Origin: Linnemannia schmuckeri | Taxonomy: Eukaryota > Mortierellomycota > Mortierellomycetes > Mortierellales > Mortierellaceae | Direction of reading: 5' to 3' | DNA: 64,000 nucleotides | NCBI GenBank assembly: GCA_029449235.1 | Contig: JANATG010000008.1 | Coordinates: 744,001 to 808,000, forward strand | Shown: piece by piece, positions 1 to 13,145 of the stretch | How the letters are laid out: each line of letters opens with the position of its first letter | How positions within the stretch are numbered: position 1 is the first letter of the stretch | The notes under the pieces: model-generated | Databases searched by the model: none | What the model saw: only the letters and a program-made list of their open reading frames with translations | What the model was told of the DNA's origin: nothing | Made by a program: the position numbers and the translations under genes

Positions 1-656
1 TCCTTTGCCTTTTCGGCGCCCTTCTTAGCGCTCTCGGCAGCATCCTCGACATTCTCCTTGGCCTTCTTGAGATCGTCTCTGGCGGCCCCGACACTTTGCT
101 CGACCTTCTCGAGACCCTCGGAGGCCAGACCGCGAGCGTGATCAGCGACCTCACTGGCCTTTTGCTTGGCTTTCTCCGAGGCCTCGGACAATCTTTGCTG
201 GGTCTCCTCGCTGAGCTGTAATAGGGCGACATTGATGCGAGAAGAGTCAAAGAGATAACGATAAAAAAGGGAGGAGATGAGAATCCATTTCTATTGAGCG
301 CCTCAGCAAAGTATCAGTTAGCAGTGATGTGTCCGGTCTCTCTTACCTCCTTGGCCTCCTTGATGACCTCGTCCTTGGTAGCTACATGTTTGATAAGGGT
401 AGAGATTGATCTGTCAGAGGTCTTCACCAACCATCACCAACTAGTCATTGAAACATGAAAAAAATCGACATAGCTGAGAAAACATACCGGTAGCCTGGGC
501 GGCAATCTCGTTAGCCTTCTCCTTCAACTGGGCGGCCTGTTCGGCGCGCTGCTCTTCTGTTGTGGACATGTACCAGTAGACAACGACGCTGGCCAAGGCG
601 ACGATACCAGCGAACATGGCGTTGCTGGAAGCTGATGAACCGGCGTGGCTAACCAT
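1..656 (-). CDS. N-terminally anchored LEA-like amphipathic helix protein (3' end outside window)
   Basis: Partial gene. Exons read on the minus strand are 656-488, 381-347 and 215-1 (continues off the window), joined by GT-AG introns that keep the frame. The start is the ATG at 656, the first Met before a Ser/Gly-rich stretch; longer upstream reading frames have low-complexity, non-coding-like sequence. About 139 residues are visible. Residues about 13-31 form one hydrophobic segment ending in VVVYWYM. After it comes an Ala/Lys/Glu-rich helix with repeats of the type AxExAKxxAxE, as in LEA group 3/4 and apolipoprotein-like proteins. Such proteins coat membranes or protect them during desiccation. 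A role on a mitochondrial or ER membrane is inference from the single anchor plus amphipathic helix. No neighbour suggests a pathway. Confidence 0.7.
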
Positions 657-2139
657 GATATGATTTGTGTAGGCGATTGTGTAAAAATGGGACTGATTGC
701 TTTGTGTTTTTATGTTGTGTTGTGTAATGGGTGTGAATGTGATATGTACAATGTTCAACGAAAGAGAGAGGAAAGGAGGAAAGTGTTGTGGGGAAAGCGG
801 TGATGATATGTGCAGGCAAATAAGAGGAATGAGGAAAGAATGAAGAAAAAAAAGGTGAAAAACGTTGAGGTGTGTGATATCGACGAGACGAAAGAGAGGT
901 GATGAAATACATAAATGCAACAAAAAAAATTTTGACCAACTGAAACGAATCGCTGTCAGGATGGTATAGAAATTGTCTCGAATCACCACGGGTGGGTGTT
1001 CGTTCTCACTTTCACCCTGTCACACATAGACATAAGCTGATTGCCAAGCCCTGTCCGAGCTGTCGTCATTCCCTGTATCTCTTACTTGGTTTTTTTTTTT
1101 TCGCCTTTTCGGAACGCCTTCATTTACAGCAAGAAATAACATGCAACCGTTGTTGGGCGTTGTTGAAAAAAGGAAATAAAACAAATGAGAGGAGCTTTAA
1201 AAGAACGTAATTGGACATACCAGATAATTCTTTATGGTCGGTCGCGTATCTTTGTCTATCCCACGGTCAATTGTGAGAGATACAATGGTCAATTGCCCAA
1301 TTGATGTTGGTGGTCTATCTTCACGTTCATTTTAGTCCTTGGTAAAAGCTTGGGCATAGCTAATTTGGCGTGCCCTATGCCAAAGAGAAGATGTGACGTC
1401 AGTGTGGATGAAAAAAAAGTGCTTTGCGAGAAGTTGTGCGACCTCTCTCTGGGTCCATGGGTCAGACCTGGTCAGGGTGCTTGTGTCGCTCTGCGAAACT
1501 CAATTTCCACTTGCAATATTATTCTAGGGTGGTTGGTCCTCCTTTGCCGGATATTTTTTTTTTGGATTTTGACTTGACCGCGTTCAAACGAAAGCGACGT
1601 TCGGCGATGAACAATGAGAAAATAAAGGAGGCTTTATAATGTGAATGTGTGTATGAGATTCAGAAAGAAATAGGAGCGATGACTGACCAAATTGGTTGAC
1701 TAGTTGACTGACTGACTGACTGTGCTGGCGGACAGACAGCAAAAAGAGACTCTCCCCAACTAGAATTGACTCCTTCTGCCCCCTTTTTTCTTTTTCCTTT
1801 TTTTATTCCTCACTCTGCACGTCTCTCCCTTTTCTCACTCATCTCAATACCCCTTTCCCTGTCACTGCTGGTCATCTCATCCGACACTTCGAATCCGGCC
1901 ATCGACACTTCCATCTGTGTTGTTTCTCCTATTGCACAGGCAGGACACTCCATTCGACGACCACGGGTCTATTCGCCATTAGCCACTTGGTATGTCCAAG
2001 TGTCTGGACGGGTGCAAAGATAAAGGCGTGTATTGTGTGCTGTTGTGTCCTGTTGTGTGTTTGTACTTTGCAATGGGTAGATTGTGTGGATGTGCACAAA
2101 GCAAGGAGAAGGCCTTTTTTCTGTGTTTGCTTCAGGACT

Positions 2140-2170
<31 letters not shown>

Positions 2171-2226
2171 CGACATAAAAAGAAGAGATAAAAGCTTGCC
2201 ACCATCTCGACGAACAAGAGAGTTTG

Positions 2227-2262
<36 letters not shown>

Positions 2263-2631
2263 CTCTCAGTTAGTTGCCACTATTCTTTTCGTACTTCACT
2301 TCCCTTTCTTCTCTCACACTCGCTCCCATCGTTCTCTTCTTTCTTTCTTAGCTCTTTTCCCTTACCTCATTCTTTCGATCCTCCTTCGATCTCACCTTGA
2401 GCTCTCAACACCAGGGCTAAATCAACCACGTCCACCCTCTCTCTCTCTCTTTTTCTCCAACATTAAACACCAGCACCCAAACTCGTTCGCCACTTGCACC
2501 GTCGTTTGGTCTTCTCGGCTCAATCTCCTTTGCCCCTATCTCCGTCTCTTTATTCAACTCTCAAAGCCTATCAAACTACAAACACTTTATTTGTGAGGCC
2601 TGAGTGACAAGCTCCCCAACGAAAACATCGA
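657..2631. other. Intergenic region between divergent genes, no gene seen
   Basis: No reading frame here shows recognisable domains. It must hold the promoters of the minus-strand LEA-like gene and the plus-strand phosphatase gene. It contains a short GACT tandem repeat near 1703-1722, a CAA/AAC run near 2139-2171, an uninterrupted T run of about 30 near 2228-2260, and a long CT-rich leader from about 2280 to 2560 typical of fungal promoters. Confidence 0.6.
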
Positions 2632-5600
2632 ATGTCCACCGCCATCTCTTTCTCTGCCACTTCCTCACCAGCCCATCGCCAGATGCACGATGATGACGAT
2701 CCTCGGCCGAGCTCTACATCTGTCGTCGCAACTTTGAGGCACAGTCCACGATTGCTCCTCCGCAAGTCCGCCAGCGCCCTCAAGGAGCCCGCCCAAAGTC
2801 CAGATATCTTTGCTCGAGGACCAGGACCTTCTCTGCGGCCGTCAACTCGCCTTCAGACCAGGAATACCAGCGCCAGGATGCTCAACGCACGATCCAAAAA
2901 GACAGCCCGACAGCAACAACAACAGCAGCATCAGGGTCGGTCCCAGTTATCACAATATACCAATGGTGCCAGTCACCACAAAGAGGACAACACCCTTACA
3001 ACGACCACTACCACCACTACGACTACCACAACTACCACAATGACATCGACGACAATGTTAACGACCACAGCTACTCTCTTGGCGCACACAGCCGGTCGCT
3101 TAAACACGACCGACATCACCATGGACGACGGTCCAGTCCAGACGAGGGCGTCTCGAGCATCATCCTCCATCACCAATGGTCACTCGGCGACCATTATCAT
3201 CACAGAGCCATCGACGTCATTATCCACGAACGCCTCAACATCGACCTCCAGGATCCATGCGGCGTCTGGTCAAAGGCCAACGTCAATTTTGACCGAGGAC
3301 ACAGCTGGACCCAGCACTGCAGGAGCTGAGAGACGTTCTCGGGCAACCACTCGAGCTTCATCTCGCACAAGAGAAGCGGCCCCATCGAGAGCGAGTAGAC
3401 CGCGTACGCGCACTAGAGCTCTGGCAGCAAAGGCAACTAAGGTGCCAGGAGAAGACGACGAGAAATCAGACGAGGACGATGACGACGATGACGACGCTCG
3501 AATGCGATACCACCTGCGACCACCATCTCATCACCGACGCCATAGGTCATCCCAAAAGTCGGTACTGCAGGAGACAACGACTGAGACAGTGCCCGCTCCG
3601 CATACCCCTCGCCTGACTCGTTTGGGCGCCCGTCACGAGTCTGGGCATGATCTGGAAGAGGACGTCGACCAGGAGCAACTCCATCCCAACCTCCATTCGG
3701 AAAAGTCTGCAGGCGAACATGACCAACCCCACGGCAGGAGATCACGGTCAGCGACTAGCTCAAGCAGTCAGGATAGTCAGGTTGCAAAGAGCAAGGGGCA
3801 GATAGGAACATATTCGTCCCCTGGAACGCATGTGGCACCGAGAAAGATCAAGAAGAAGACTCCCGACCACCATGAAGTGCCTTCACTTCCTCCTAGCCGC
3901 CGCAGACTGCGTGCCAGAACAACCAAGGTTGCTAAGATGGGGATTGACGAGGGCAACGGCGCTTGCGATGATGATGAGGAAGATGAAGAGGAAGAAGAAG
4001 AGGAAGAAGAGGACGAGGACGAGGTGGTGGATTATGACGCGTATACCAGGAATGATCCAGACGAGGTGATGCAGGATGTTGGCAAACCCTCGTCTAAGCT
4101 GCAGATTCGCCAGCCAGTATTAGAAGATGCGTCTGTATTCCATGACACAGCGGAAGGCTTCATTGCGTCCAAACCGGAGGTACCAACAACTGTAGGTGGT
4201 CTCAATCACTACTTGAGTCAACAGACAATTCACCACGCCAAACGGAAGGTCGAGGATGAAGACATGGAAGATGCTCCTTCACTCTCCACAGACGAGGGTC
4301 AGGTTGTGAGCACCAAGCTGGCAAGGATTGATGAGACCAGTGACGGCGACAGGAATGCTTACCTGAAGACGTTTTACAATATTCTTAAGAGTCCAAGAGG
4401 GGATGGTAAGTTGCATTTGGTCGCTGAGAAAATGCCACCATCGAGATTCTTAAGTTGCAGTGTAGACTAAATTGTCGTATGTTGCTACTTTTTATGACCG
4501 ATAGATGATGAGGGAATTCTTTCGTCAGAATCGGATGATGCCGACCTTGAATCGGAAGACGACGACGACGACTTTGAGGAAATCGACGTGTAAGTGACTA
4601 AAATAGGGCATTCAACAGAAGGCGCATGAGTGTACATTTATTGGTATATGATATTAATGACCCCATGAACATGTTAATAGATGGGAGTTTATTGCTACTT
4701 TGCCACCATTGGGCCCCCTCCCGCAGACCTTTGTCTTCACTATGCCGGAAAGAACAGCGTCAACACCACCCATTACACTTGTCTTGGATATCGATGAGAC
4801 CTTGGTTCACTGTGCTACGCGACCTCTTGGTAAGAGCTTAAACTTAGCACTGCCTGAGCCTTTGCGTGTTTTGTTTACCCTTTTTTTGTGTATTGTCACG
4901 GTTTATTAAATGTTTGTTGTTTACACGGGTAATTGTTATAGATTCACCCGATATTGTTTTCCCTGTCGAGTACAACCATGAGACTTGGGAAGTGTATGGC
5001 CGGATTCGACCCGGGATGTATGAATTCCTAGGTGAGTCCTAAGAGTTGTTTGTTGTTAATGCACGCACAGCTGACAAATATGGATAGTTTGTCGGTGTTC
5101 TGACTCACTTATTTTGTTTGTTACAATGTATGATGTGAATAGAGAAAATGTCGACAAAGTTTGAGGTGATTACGTTTACTGCGAGTCAAGAGTGCTATGC
5201 TGAGGCACTTCTCAAGATCATTGATCCGGAGAAGAAGTTTATCAGGCACCGATACTACCGCGATTCCTGCGTCCCTGTCTTTGGGAATTATGTCAAGGTA
5301 TGCTCGTACCCCACAGAATTTTGATTTCAACGAGGTACAGGAGTAGCTGTTGATGGTATTCACATGCATTTGCGCTATTTTTTATTTGTCCTTTCCTGCT
5401 GCTGTTTTAGGATTTGCGGATTTTGAATCGAGACCTGTCCAAGGTGGTGATTGTTGACAATTCGCCACAAGCGTTTGGATACCAGATCTCGAATGGTGTT
5501 CCAATTGAATCCTGGTACGACGACAAATCAGACCGGGAGCTGGCCAAGCTGATGGACTTTCTGGAAACGCTGCATGGTGTTGACGATGTGCGGCCTATGA

Positions 5601-6028
5601 TTGATGAGCACTACAAGTTGCACGAGCGGATCCACAAGAGTGTTACCCTGGCTAACCATCACCAGATCAGCAGCATGAGCGGACTGGGCAACTTGGGGGC
5701 CACATTGACCGCACCCTTGGGATCAACGTCGAATGCAGTTTCGTCGGATCCGACATCGACGTTGAACATTTCGGGGATGGTTACCTCCCATTCAAGCACC
5801 TCAACTCATGGGGAGATGGACGCCACCATGTTGTATGATATGGAGAAGCCACCTTCACCGTCGGACGATGATAATGAGCGAGAGGAGGAGGATGAGGAGA
5901 AGAGCCAACGTGAGTTGCGGAGCCAGAAGAAAGGAGCGGTTGTGGGAGGAAGCGCGTCTACGATGACGACACGGTCGAACAGTCAGGCGATGGACGCTGC
6001 CACAAACCTGGCCAAGATTTCCTTGTAA
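2632..6028 (+). CDS. FCP1-homology (SCP/CTDSPL2-like) protein phosphatase with long disordered N-terminus
   Basis: Six exons, 2632-4405, 4505-4589, 4681-4829, 4942-5031, 5143-5297 and 5411-6028, give 956 aa in one frame. The catalytic domain is about residues 650-860 and starts with LVLDIDETLVHC, the DxDx(T/V) motif whose first Asp (about 656) would be the phospho-acceptor in HAD-type phosphatases. Later parts (ITFTAS; RHRYYRDSCVPVFGNYVKDL; VIVDNSPQAFGYQ; PIESWYDD) are closest to animal CTDSPL2 from memory. Enzymes of this class remove phosphate from Ser/Thr of nuclear proteins such as RNA polymerase II CTD or Smads. Residues 1-600 are low complexity: a Thr run near 123-137, Arg/Ser-rich blocks, and an acidic run near 445-465. 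Its substrate cannot be read from sequence. Start at 2632 is the first in-frame Met after a CT-rich leader. Confidence 0.9.
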
Positions 6029-6331
6029 TAACTTGGCTTTGACTTCTTTGTAGCGAACTGCGCTCCCCCGAAGCCAGTAGAAAACTACTCCCCAACTTGT
6101 ATCTATCCCGTTCTTTTTTTTTTTTTCAAATATACTTTTGCAGCTTTGTCGTCAACTTCCTGCTCATCTACATCTTACTCATCACCGGGCATTTTTAGCT
6201 TGTCTGTAAGTGAAGGCGCATTGAGCTAGAAATTCAATCAGTTTCAATGGGGGCAGGCAGAGAAAAAGTTTACCCTATTTCAAATATCGGACATATTTGT
6301 AATTATGTCCAGTTGACCTCTTAAAAGAAAG

Positions 6332-6384
<53 letters not shown>

Positions 6385-9300
6385 TTGAGTTATGTCATCT
6401 GTAGAACATGGCGTGGAGTGGCGTGGCGTGGCGGTGATGTTTGTTTGTTTGTCTGTGGTTTGGAATGAGAGGAGCCTCCTCGGTAGCCCGGGGTATCCAT
6501 TTCGGACCCGGCGGAAGTTTATTCAACCGGGATTTTCTATTTTTCCCTTGCTCCCATCCCTTTGATTTTTAATTTCTTATTTGGGATCCGCTTTTCAGAG
6601 CGTACTTAAATGGTCCCGGATGAACGTTTTTCTTTGCGCGTTTTTTCTTCTTCTTGTATTCATCATTGTAATAGGATCAAGAAGAGTTATGTATGCAGGA
6701 TGATGTCGCGTAATCGTTTGGTCCGTTCGTTGGGGTAGAGGGATAAAGGCACCGCATAGAGGATAAGATTGGTGTAATGATCGTTTGATTAGTGATAGTT
6801 GTCAGGGGGGTGGTAGGCTCGCCGTGATATTCCGACACGCTCTCCGTTTGAGTAATAACACGGTGGTGATGAGCCAATGGAATGAGCTACCTACAATCCC
6901 TTCCTCCCCCACTCGCCCCTCCACACCTCACTCCGATGGCTCAGGGCAAAAAAGAATACGAAAAGGGTTCATTTACAGAGAAGAGAGTACCTCCAAGGGG
7001 ACAGATGATGGATGGACGTCCGAAATGACAGGTGAGGGGAAAGAAGGGTAAACATAGAAGACCTGTTTCGAAAAAATATGACTCGCACGGAAGTCAGCAA
7101 AAAAGCGTGGGGGAGGGGAGAAAAGAGTACTTTGCAGTGATCGATCGAGCAGCCCCGAGCGCATTTTTTTTTGTTTGTGTGTATGTGTGTGTGTGTGTGT
7201 TTTTTGTGGAAGTGGAACTAGGAAGTTGGAAAAAAACTAAAAAATAAAAAAAGGATGGAGGAATTATGCGTAGTTTCTTGAGGTCGATTGATGATGGCGT
7301 TATTAATTTTCTATTGTTTTTGTGACCCATTGGTCAGACTCTTGTTCTTCTATCCCATTGTTCAAAGAAAGAGGATTGGAGTGGGATTGGGATTGAGAAA
7401 AGCCTTAAACAAACACAAACAAAAGCGCAAGCAAGTAGGTAACAAAAAGAAGATAAAATAAACATGCAGAAAACAAATGAGCAGGCAAACAAACAAAGCG
7501 GCAGCAAAGGAATAAGAGTAATTGCGAAATGCCAACATAACCATCTGACAACATCAAACAACAAATACAGCGACGGATGGAGCAGAACGTCGTTTTTGTT
7601 GCTGTTGGCGACGAATGAACCAAAGGAAAGGCTGGAAGGAGTGAGCCTTTTGGTTGTTAGTAGGAGGAGGAGGCGTGGAGAACCATACAGGGGAGGAGGA
7701 AAGGTGTGAGAGGGTGTCCCGGGCGGTTGTCATGTGTTTGCGTTTATTCAGAAAACGAAATGAAATCTTTTGATTCGTTCTTCTCCGCCCTCTGACTTTG
7801 GGTCTCGCAATTGAATACCTTTTCGTACAGGTGTAATTGCCCCACAAAAATAACCATGAATTGAAAAGGTAGTGCCTACAGAAACACACAGAAAGAAATG
7901 AGAAAACGTTTATTATTTTCGCTTTTAATTAAGGATGATTCATCTTCAACAGATAAACAAAGAAAAGATAGCCATATCCTTCTTCTCTTTGTTGATCGAT
8001 CCGTGGAAATGAAATGAAAGAGAGCTACGCAAGTCTGTTGCACATGCACGGTAGCAAGCAGCGGCGCCAGCCGAGGGAAAAGGAGACAGAGAGAAGTTTC
8101 AATGGCTCGGGCCAAGGAACGGAATGAAAACAAGGATAGTAATAGAAACTTCACGAACACGTTGTCCGGAAGTATCCATGGCTCGCTTGGCGTGTGGTTC
8201 CCTTCTCCTTATCCGGGTCGGTTCGATATCATCGCGGATGTTAAAAGATGATATGTTAGCCAAGGAACAGTGAGCAGAATTACCAGTTTAAACGAAAGAC
8301 TGAAGAGATCGTCCAAAATATATACATATATATAATAAAGGATGTTTGCCGTAGCCATAGGCTATCTCTCAGTCAACAGCAAGAAGAAAGAGATGTACTG
8401 AAACTTCACAGGGAAAAAAAAGAGTTCAAAGTGCCCATGGACCTTGACTCGAAGAAGAAAGCACCAATTGAACTCCCGCACCCTATTTTAGTTCCTGTAA
8501 CAAGTGAGGTTTTCTTTCTTTGAAGGAGAGAGGGTGTCCAGGCCCTGGAAAAGGGAAAAAAATAAAAACTCAATTGTCGCGTGCCACTGCATTGATGAAA
8601 GAGGAGTGCGAAAGGCGAAAGGGAAAGGTTAGAAAGAGTACGCCACCGCCGAAGAAATGAAAAAGGGGAGATAGGAAGGTACGGAACGTGGTCGGGCGTT
8701 AATGGTTTTGGTTGTATTATTTTGTGCATCCGAAGGAGGGTTCAATTGAGGACACGGTCCAAGTTGTTGTTTTGTTAATTTTGTGGTTTTTTTTTTTGTT
8801 ATTTGCGATCGAGAAAACTACGAATGGGATCATAGCAGCAGGTGAGAGGAAACGAGGGACCAAGAGAACAGGAAAGTTGAATAGATAGGTAACAGGTGCA
8901 AAAGCAAAAGGGTGTGCGAAAGCCAAAATGAAAACCGAACCCAACGTTTTTTTTAGTAACCTTTGTCTGTCTGTCAACAAGAGCTCTCTCGTAGTTGTTG
9001 TTGATGTTGATGCACTTGCTTGTTTGTTTCGTTGTTCTTGTTGCTGTTTTCTGACGCATCTTGAGGCCGAAGGACGGACGAAAGAAGAAATAAAAGCGTA
9101 AAAATTATTGGCAAACAAACGGTGGGGAGATAGGCTACTCAAGAGTCGGCATGGTTAGGTTCAATTGTTTTGTTTTTGAATGAATTGAAGGTGTGGGTAG
9201 TACAAAGGGAGTCATCATCATTTTTCTGGACTTTCTTTCTGTTTGGCAAAGAGGGGAAGAAAGGGTATCCGAGTAACTCAAAAGAAAAGAGTTTATTTTG

Positions 9301-10304
9301 TGTTGTTAGTCAGTAAGGAAGGATTGAGTGTTGATTGTAGCTTGTCAGAGAACCATTTTGGAGTAGGAAAGGTAGCAAAGGAAGGGATTGGAAGCGGCGA
9401 AGAAATACAAGCAACAGCCAGCGGTAGTGGAGAAGAAGGGAAGAGAAGAAAAAAGTGAAGGTGGGGAGATGGAGAAGGAGAAGGAGGGTACATGGCGGGA
9501 GTATGTGAGTTGTGGAAGGAGGAGCAAACAAGAGGGAGAGTTGTATTGTCGACAGCACGCAAGAAGGGAGAAGTTGAGGAAGATTATCACATTGGCTTGA
9601 GTGAAATGAATACTCATTTTAGCAGGGAGTGAGTGGGTGACTTGGGTTTCGATGACTTTGACTTTAGATGACCTAGTTGACTTGACTGGGACTGGACTGA
9701 AGACTGCGTTCTTTTACTGAAAAAGAGAAAAATCTCCAAGGTTCATCGCATGCCCCGTTTTTTTTCTTTTTTCTATTTCTTCAACCCTTTTTTTCTTCTA
9801 TTTCATCCCCTCTTCTTCTCTTCTCTTCCTTTCTCTTCTTTATTCTTTTCTTTTTTTTCTTTTTTTATTTTTTTCTTTTCCTTTCACACCCCTCTCTTTA
9901 CTCTTTTCTCGACACTGTATACTTCTATTTTTTTTTGTAATTCACACCCTCAACTCTTTTCTTCCTTTTGTCTCATTTCTTCCATTCATACCCTTCCCTC
10001 TCTGTCTCTTTGACTCTCTTGACTCTCTTGAACTTTTTACACCCTCTCTTCTTCGTCTTCCTGTCTTCCAACACTTCTTCGTCCGTCCTTCTTTTGCCCA
10101 CCTTCAGCAAGGACAGCCCTCCCTACTCACTACTTCGCACACACTCATTTACGAATACTCCGCAGCCTTCTATCTTCTTTCCTTTACCTTGAAGCTTGGC
10201 TCCCCACACCCTTACACTCTTCTCACCCTTCTCACTCGACCAACGTATTATAGAACAAACTCCACACTCAACCCCACATTCACACATACACCCTCAGACA
10301 CACA
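6029..10304. other. 4.3-kb region without a convincing gene
   Basis: Only short reading frames of odd composition are present on either strand. Landmarks are an A run of about 47 nt near 6333-6380, a GT repeat near 7176-7202, a TATA-like stretch near 8320-8335, and a very long pyrimidine-rich tract at about 9755-10200 just before the transcription factor gene. The last probably forms its promoter and leader. An unannotated non-coding RNA is possible, but nothing here proves one. Confidence 0.5.
6333..6380. repeat. Long poly(A) tract
   Basis: A run of about 47 A residues begins about 300 bp after the phosphatase stop codon. It is only lightly interrupted at its 5' edge. It could be a polymerase-slippage expansion or the scar of a retroposed tail; no flanking target-site duplication was recognised. 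Confidence 0.8.
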
Positions 10305-13102
10305 ATGACAAAGATCAAGCCAAGGCTCATTGCTCGCATCTCCTGCCAGGAATGTCGTCGACGAAAAACCCGTTGCAACTTTGACGGCCAGAACCAAAAG
10401 TGCTCCACTTGTGCACGCATCGGCACTGTCTGTATCTTCTCTCAAAAGAATGGTGTTATCCTCGATATGGACAAGGTCATGGAAGAAAACAACCCTCACC
10501 TCGTTCACCAACGGGAAAAGGAACAGCGAGCAAAGGAGCGTGCCCGTCTCGCCGCCAACACAGCTGCCAACACCACCACGTCCTCCTCCTCTTCGTCCTC
10601 CGCTATCACCGGTCTTATGGGACCAGTCCTAGCTCCTGCCCCAGACATGTCCATTTACTCAAAATCTAGCCCGTCCTCTTCTTACCTCTCCTCAAGTGTC
10701 TATCCTAACAGGCCAAGCAGGAGCAACAGCACCTCGGGTGCCCTGCCATTGAAGGGGCCCTCCTCCTCAACAGAGGATCTCTCCAGTGTCATGGATCGCC
10801 TCCAGATCGATGCCTTTGGAATCGCTCCTCATACCCTTCGCAGCTTCAGTCAAGTCGCCGGTGACAACGATTCTGCAGAAACCTCCTCGAGCGAGTACTC
10901 TGACAACGAATCTACACACCCCAACAACGCCCTCTCAGACTCGCAGGATCCCAAAGATGTATCATCGTCGTCGCCTCTCATGAACAAGCGCAACAGTGCT
11001 GGCAGTACCTCTGGCTCTCACCACCGTTCATCCAGGAGTCGCTCCGTACCATTAGTCGATATTCAGCCGGACTTGATCGATCTCTACTTTCAGCATGTCC
11101 ACCCTTACCTCCTAGTTATCCACAAGCCTTCCTTTTTCCGCAGACTGCACGATCCTCGCGACCCTGTGCCCGACTTTGTCTTGGCTGCCATGTATGCTGC
11201 CGCCTCTCACTATGCACCCGGACGGGAACAGGATGGCCGTCGCTACTTTGAATTCTGGCAGAGCCGATTGGACGATACATTGGATAAGCCCCGTCTTTCG
11301 ACTATCCAGGCGCTACTCATGATCATTAAGTACCAGGAGGGAGTCAAGAAGACGGGATTCTACTTTCGGACATATATGTACACCCAGATGGTGATCGTTC
11401 TCGCTCGAGTAAGTGCTCCTTTTTATCCCAGACGCATGCAAAAGTCAATTGACGAATATTCATACCAATTAAAGTGGGCGCGCACCACTGTATGCAGGGA
11501 CGACCCCAGCTCACCATTTTTCTTCTTTCTCTCTTATTTATTTTTAATAATAGGAACTTCAATTGCACAAAACAACACCTGTCAACGCCAAGCTGGACCC
11601 AGAGAGTCATGAAGTCAGACGACGACTCTTCTGGGCCATCTTTGTTTTGGACCAGTTCCTCTCAGTCTCACAGGGCAGGACAATGAGTTTCCGCGAGGTC
11701 GAACCGGAGGCGGACTTGCCACGCACAGACAACGAGAACCCGAACGATCCAGAGGAGATCGAAGTCATCCAGAACGCCGTCGAATACATCAAACTGGTCA
11801 AGATTGACCATCAGGCCCTGATTCTCGTCCGCAAATTTCTCACCAAGGTCGTCACACCCGAGGAGACCATCCCCCAGGGTCTCTTCCTCCACCAAGCTAT
11901 GCTCGCTTGGAAGGCCAATCTCCCCGCTCGACTCCAGCTGGCACCCAACATGTCACCTCATACTCCTTTTGTCGCCATGCTCCATATCCTCTACCACGCT
12001 TGCGCCATCATGATCCAGCGGTGCTACTGTGAGGACCCCAGTGTTAGTCACTTGGAGATTGCGGCGGCCTCGAGGGAAACCTGCACCGTATCAGCAACCA
12101 ACATCACGGTCATTATTGACGATCTCTACACCAACCACGGCATGCTACCTCTGTCCTACCCGATGCGAGGCTGCTACTTTATTATCTACTGCCTGATTGC
12201 CGCTGCAACGATACAAGTGACCGATATCCGGATGGGAGGCAACGGAACGATTATGTTCAAACGATCGCTAGCCCTTCTCAATCTTATCCTCCGAAAGTCC
12301 ACAGCGGTCGATATCGAGAAGGAGGTCGAATTATTGAAGAGCTCGATGGATGCCGTCATGGAGTCGCATCCCCAGTCGATGACTTCCAGCCACCAGCAGG
12401 ATCACCGTCCTACCTTCAAGCCCATTTTGCCCATGTCGCAGAAATACGGCTCAAAACTGAACTTTGGTGGCTCATCTTCAGCTCCGATCAGGATTCGTAA
12501 GATCTCACCGAGGGTTTCATCGAGCCCTTCTACTGGCGCCACTTCGCCTTCTATGGGAGTATTGTCTCAGTCCCTCAGCAGCGGCAATAATCAAACCCGG
12601 GACTCGTCATCTGCCCTCCTGGCTTCTTCCAAGAACACGCCAGTGGATTCACCTCAGGCAGGAGGAGGGTCGTTGACAGGAACCATCCCCAAGAGCACTT
12701 CTAACTCAGGCACATGTGAATCCAATTCGACAGCGGACCAATCAGCGGCCAGGACACAGTCTGACTCCACCCTGTCCCCAAAGGATCAGAGTCAGCAGCA
12801 ACAACTCGACGATGATCTGGACCTGAACATCAAATCCTCCCCCTCGCCGGACATGAGTTCTAGATCCCTCCTCTCTAGCTTCGGAAACACTGTCGATAGA
12901 TCCGCCCCAGGTGATGAAACCTTCTTGCGGTCTGTGCCTACCTTTACGGCGCCAGCGTCTCTCCCCACAGACTTTAATGCTTTTGCTCAAGCTCAACAAC
13001 AGGCCTTGGCTGCCAGTGGAAGTCAGAACCCACCTCCTTTGATGTCTCTGGCCCAGCTCTTGGTCTTTCAGCAGGAACAGCAGCGTTTGCAGCAACAACA
13101 GC

Positions 13103-13145
<43 letters not shown>

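Noticed and set aside
8717..9142. 141-codon minus-strand frame in the gene-free block
   Set aside because: Composition (Lys/Phe/Thr runs) follows A/T-rich DNA; no leader, TATA box or splice context supports it.
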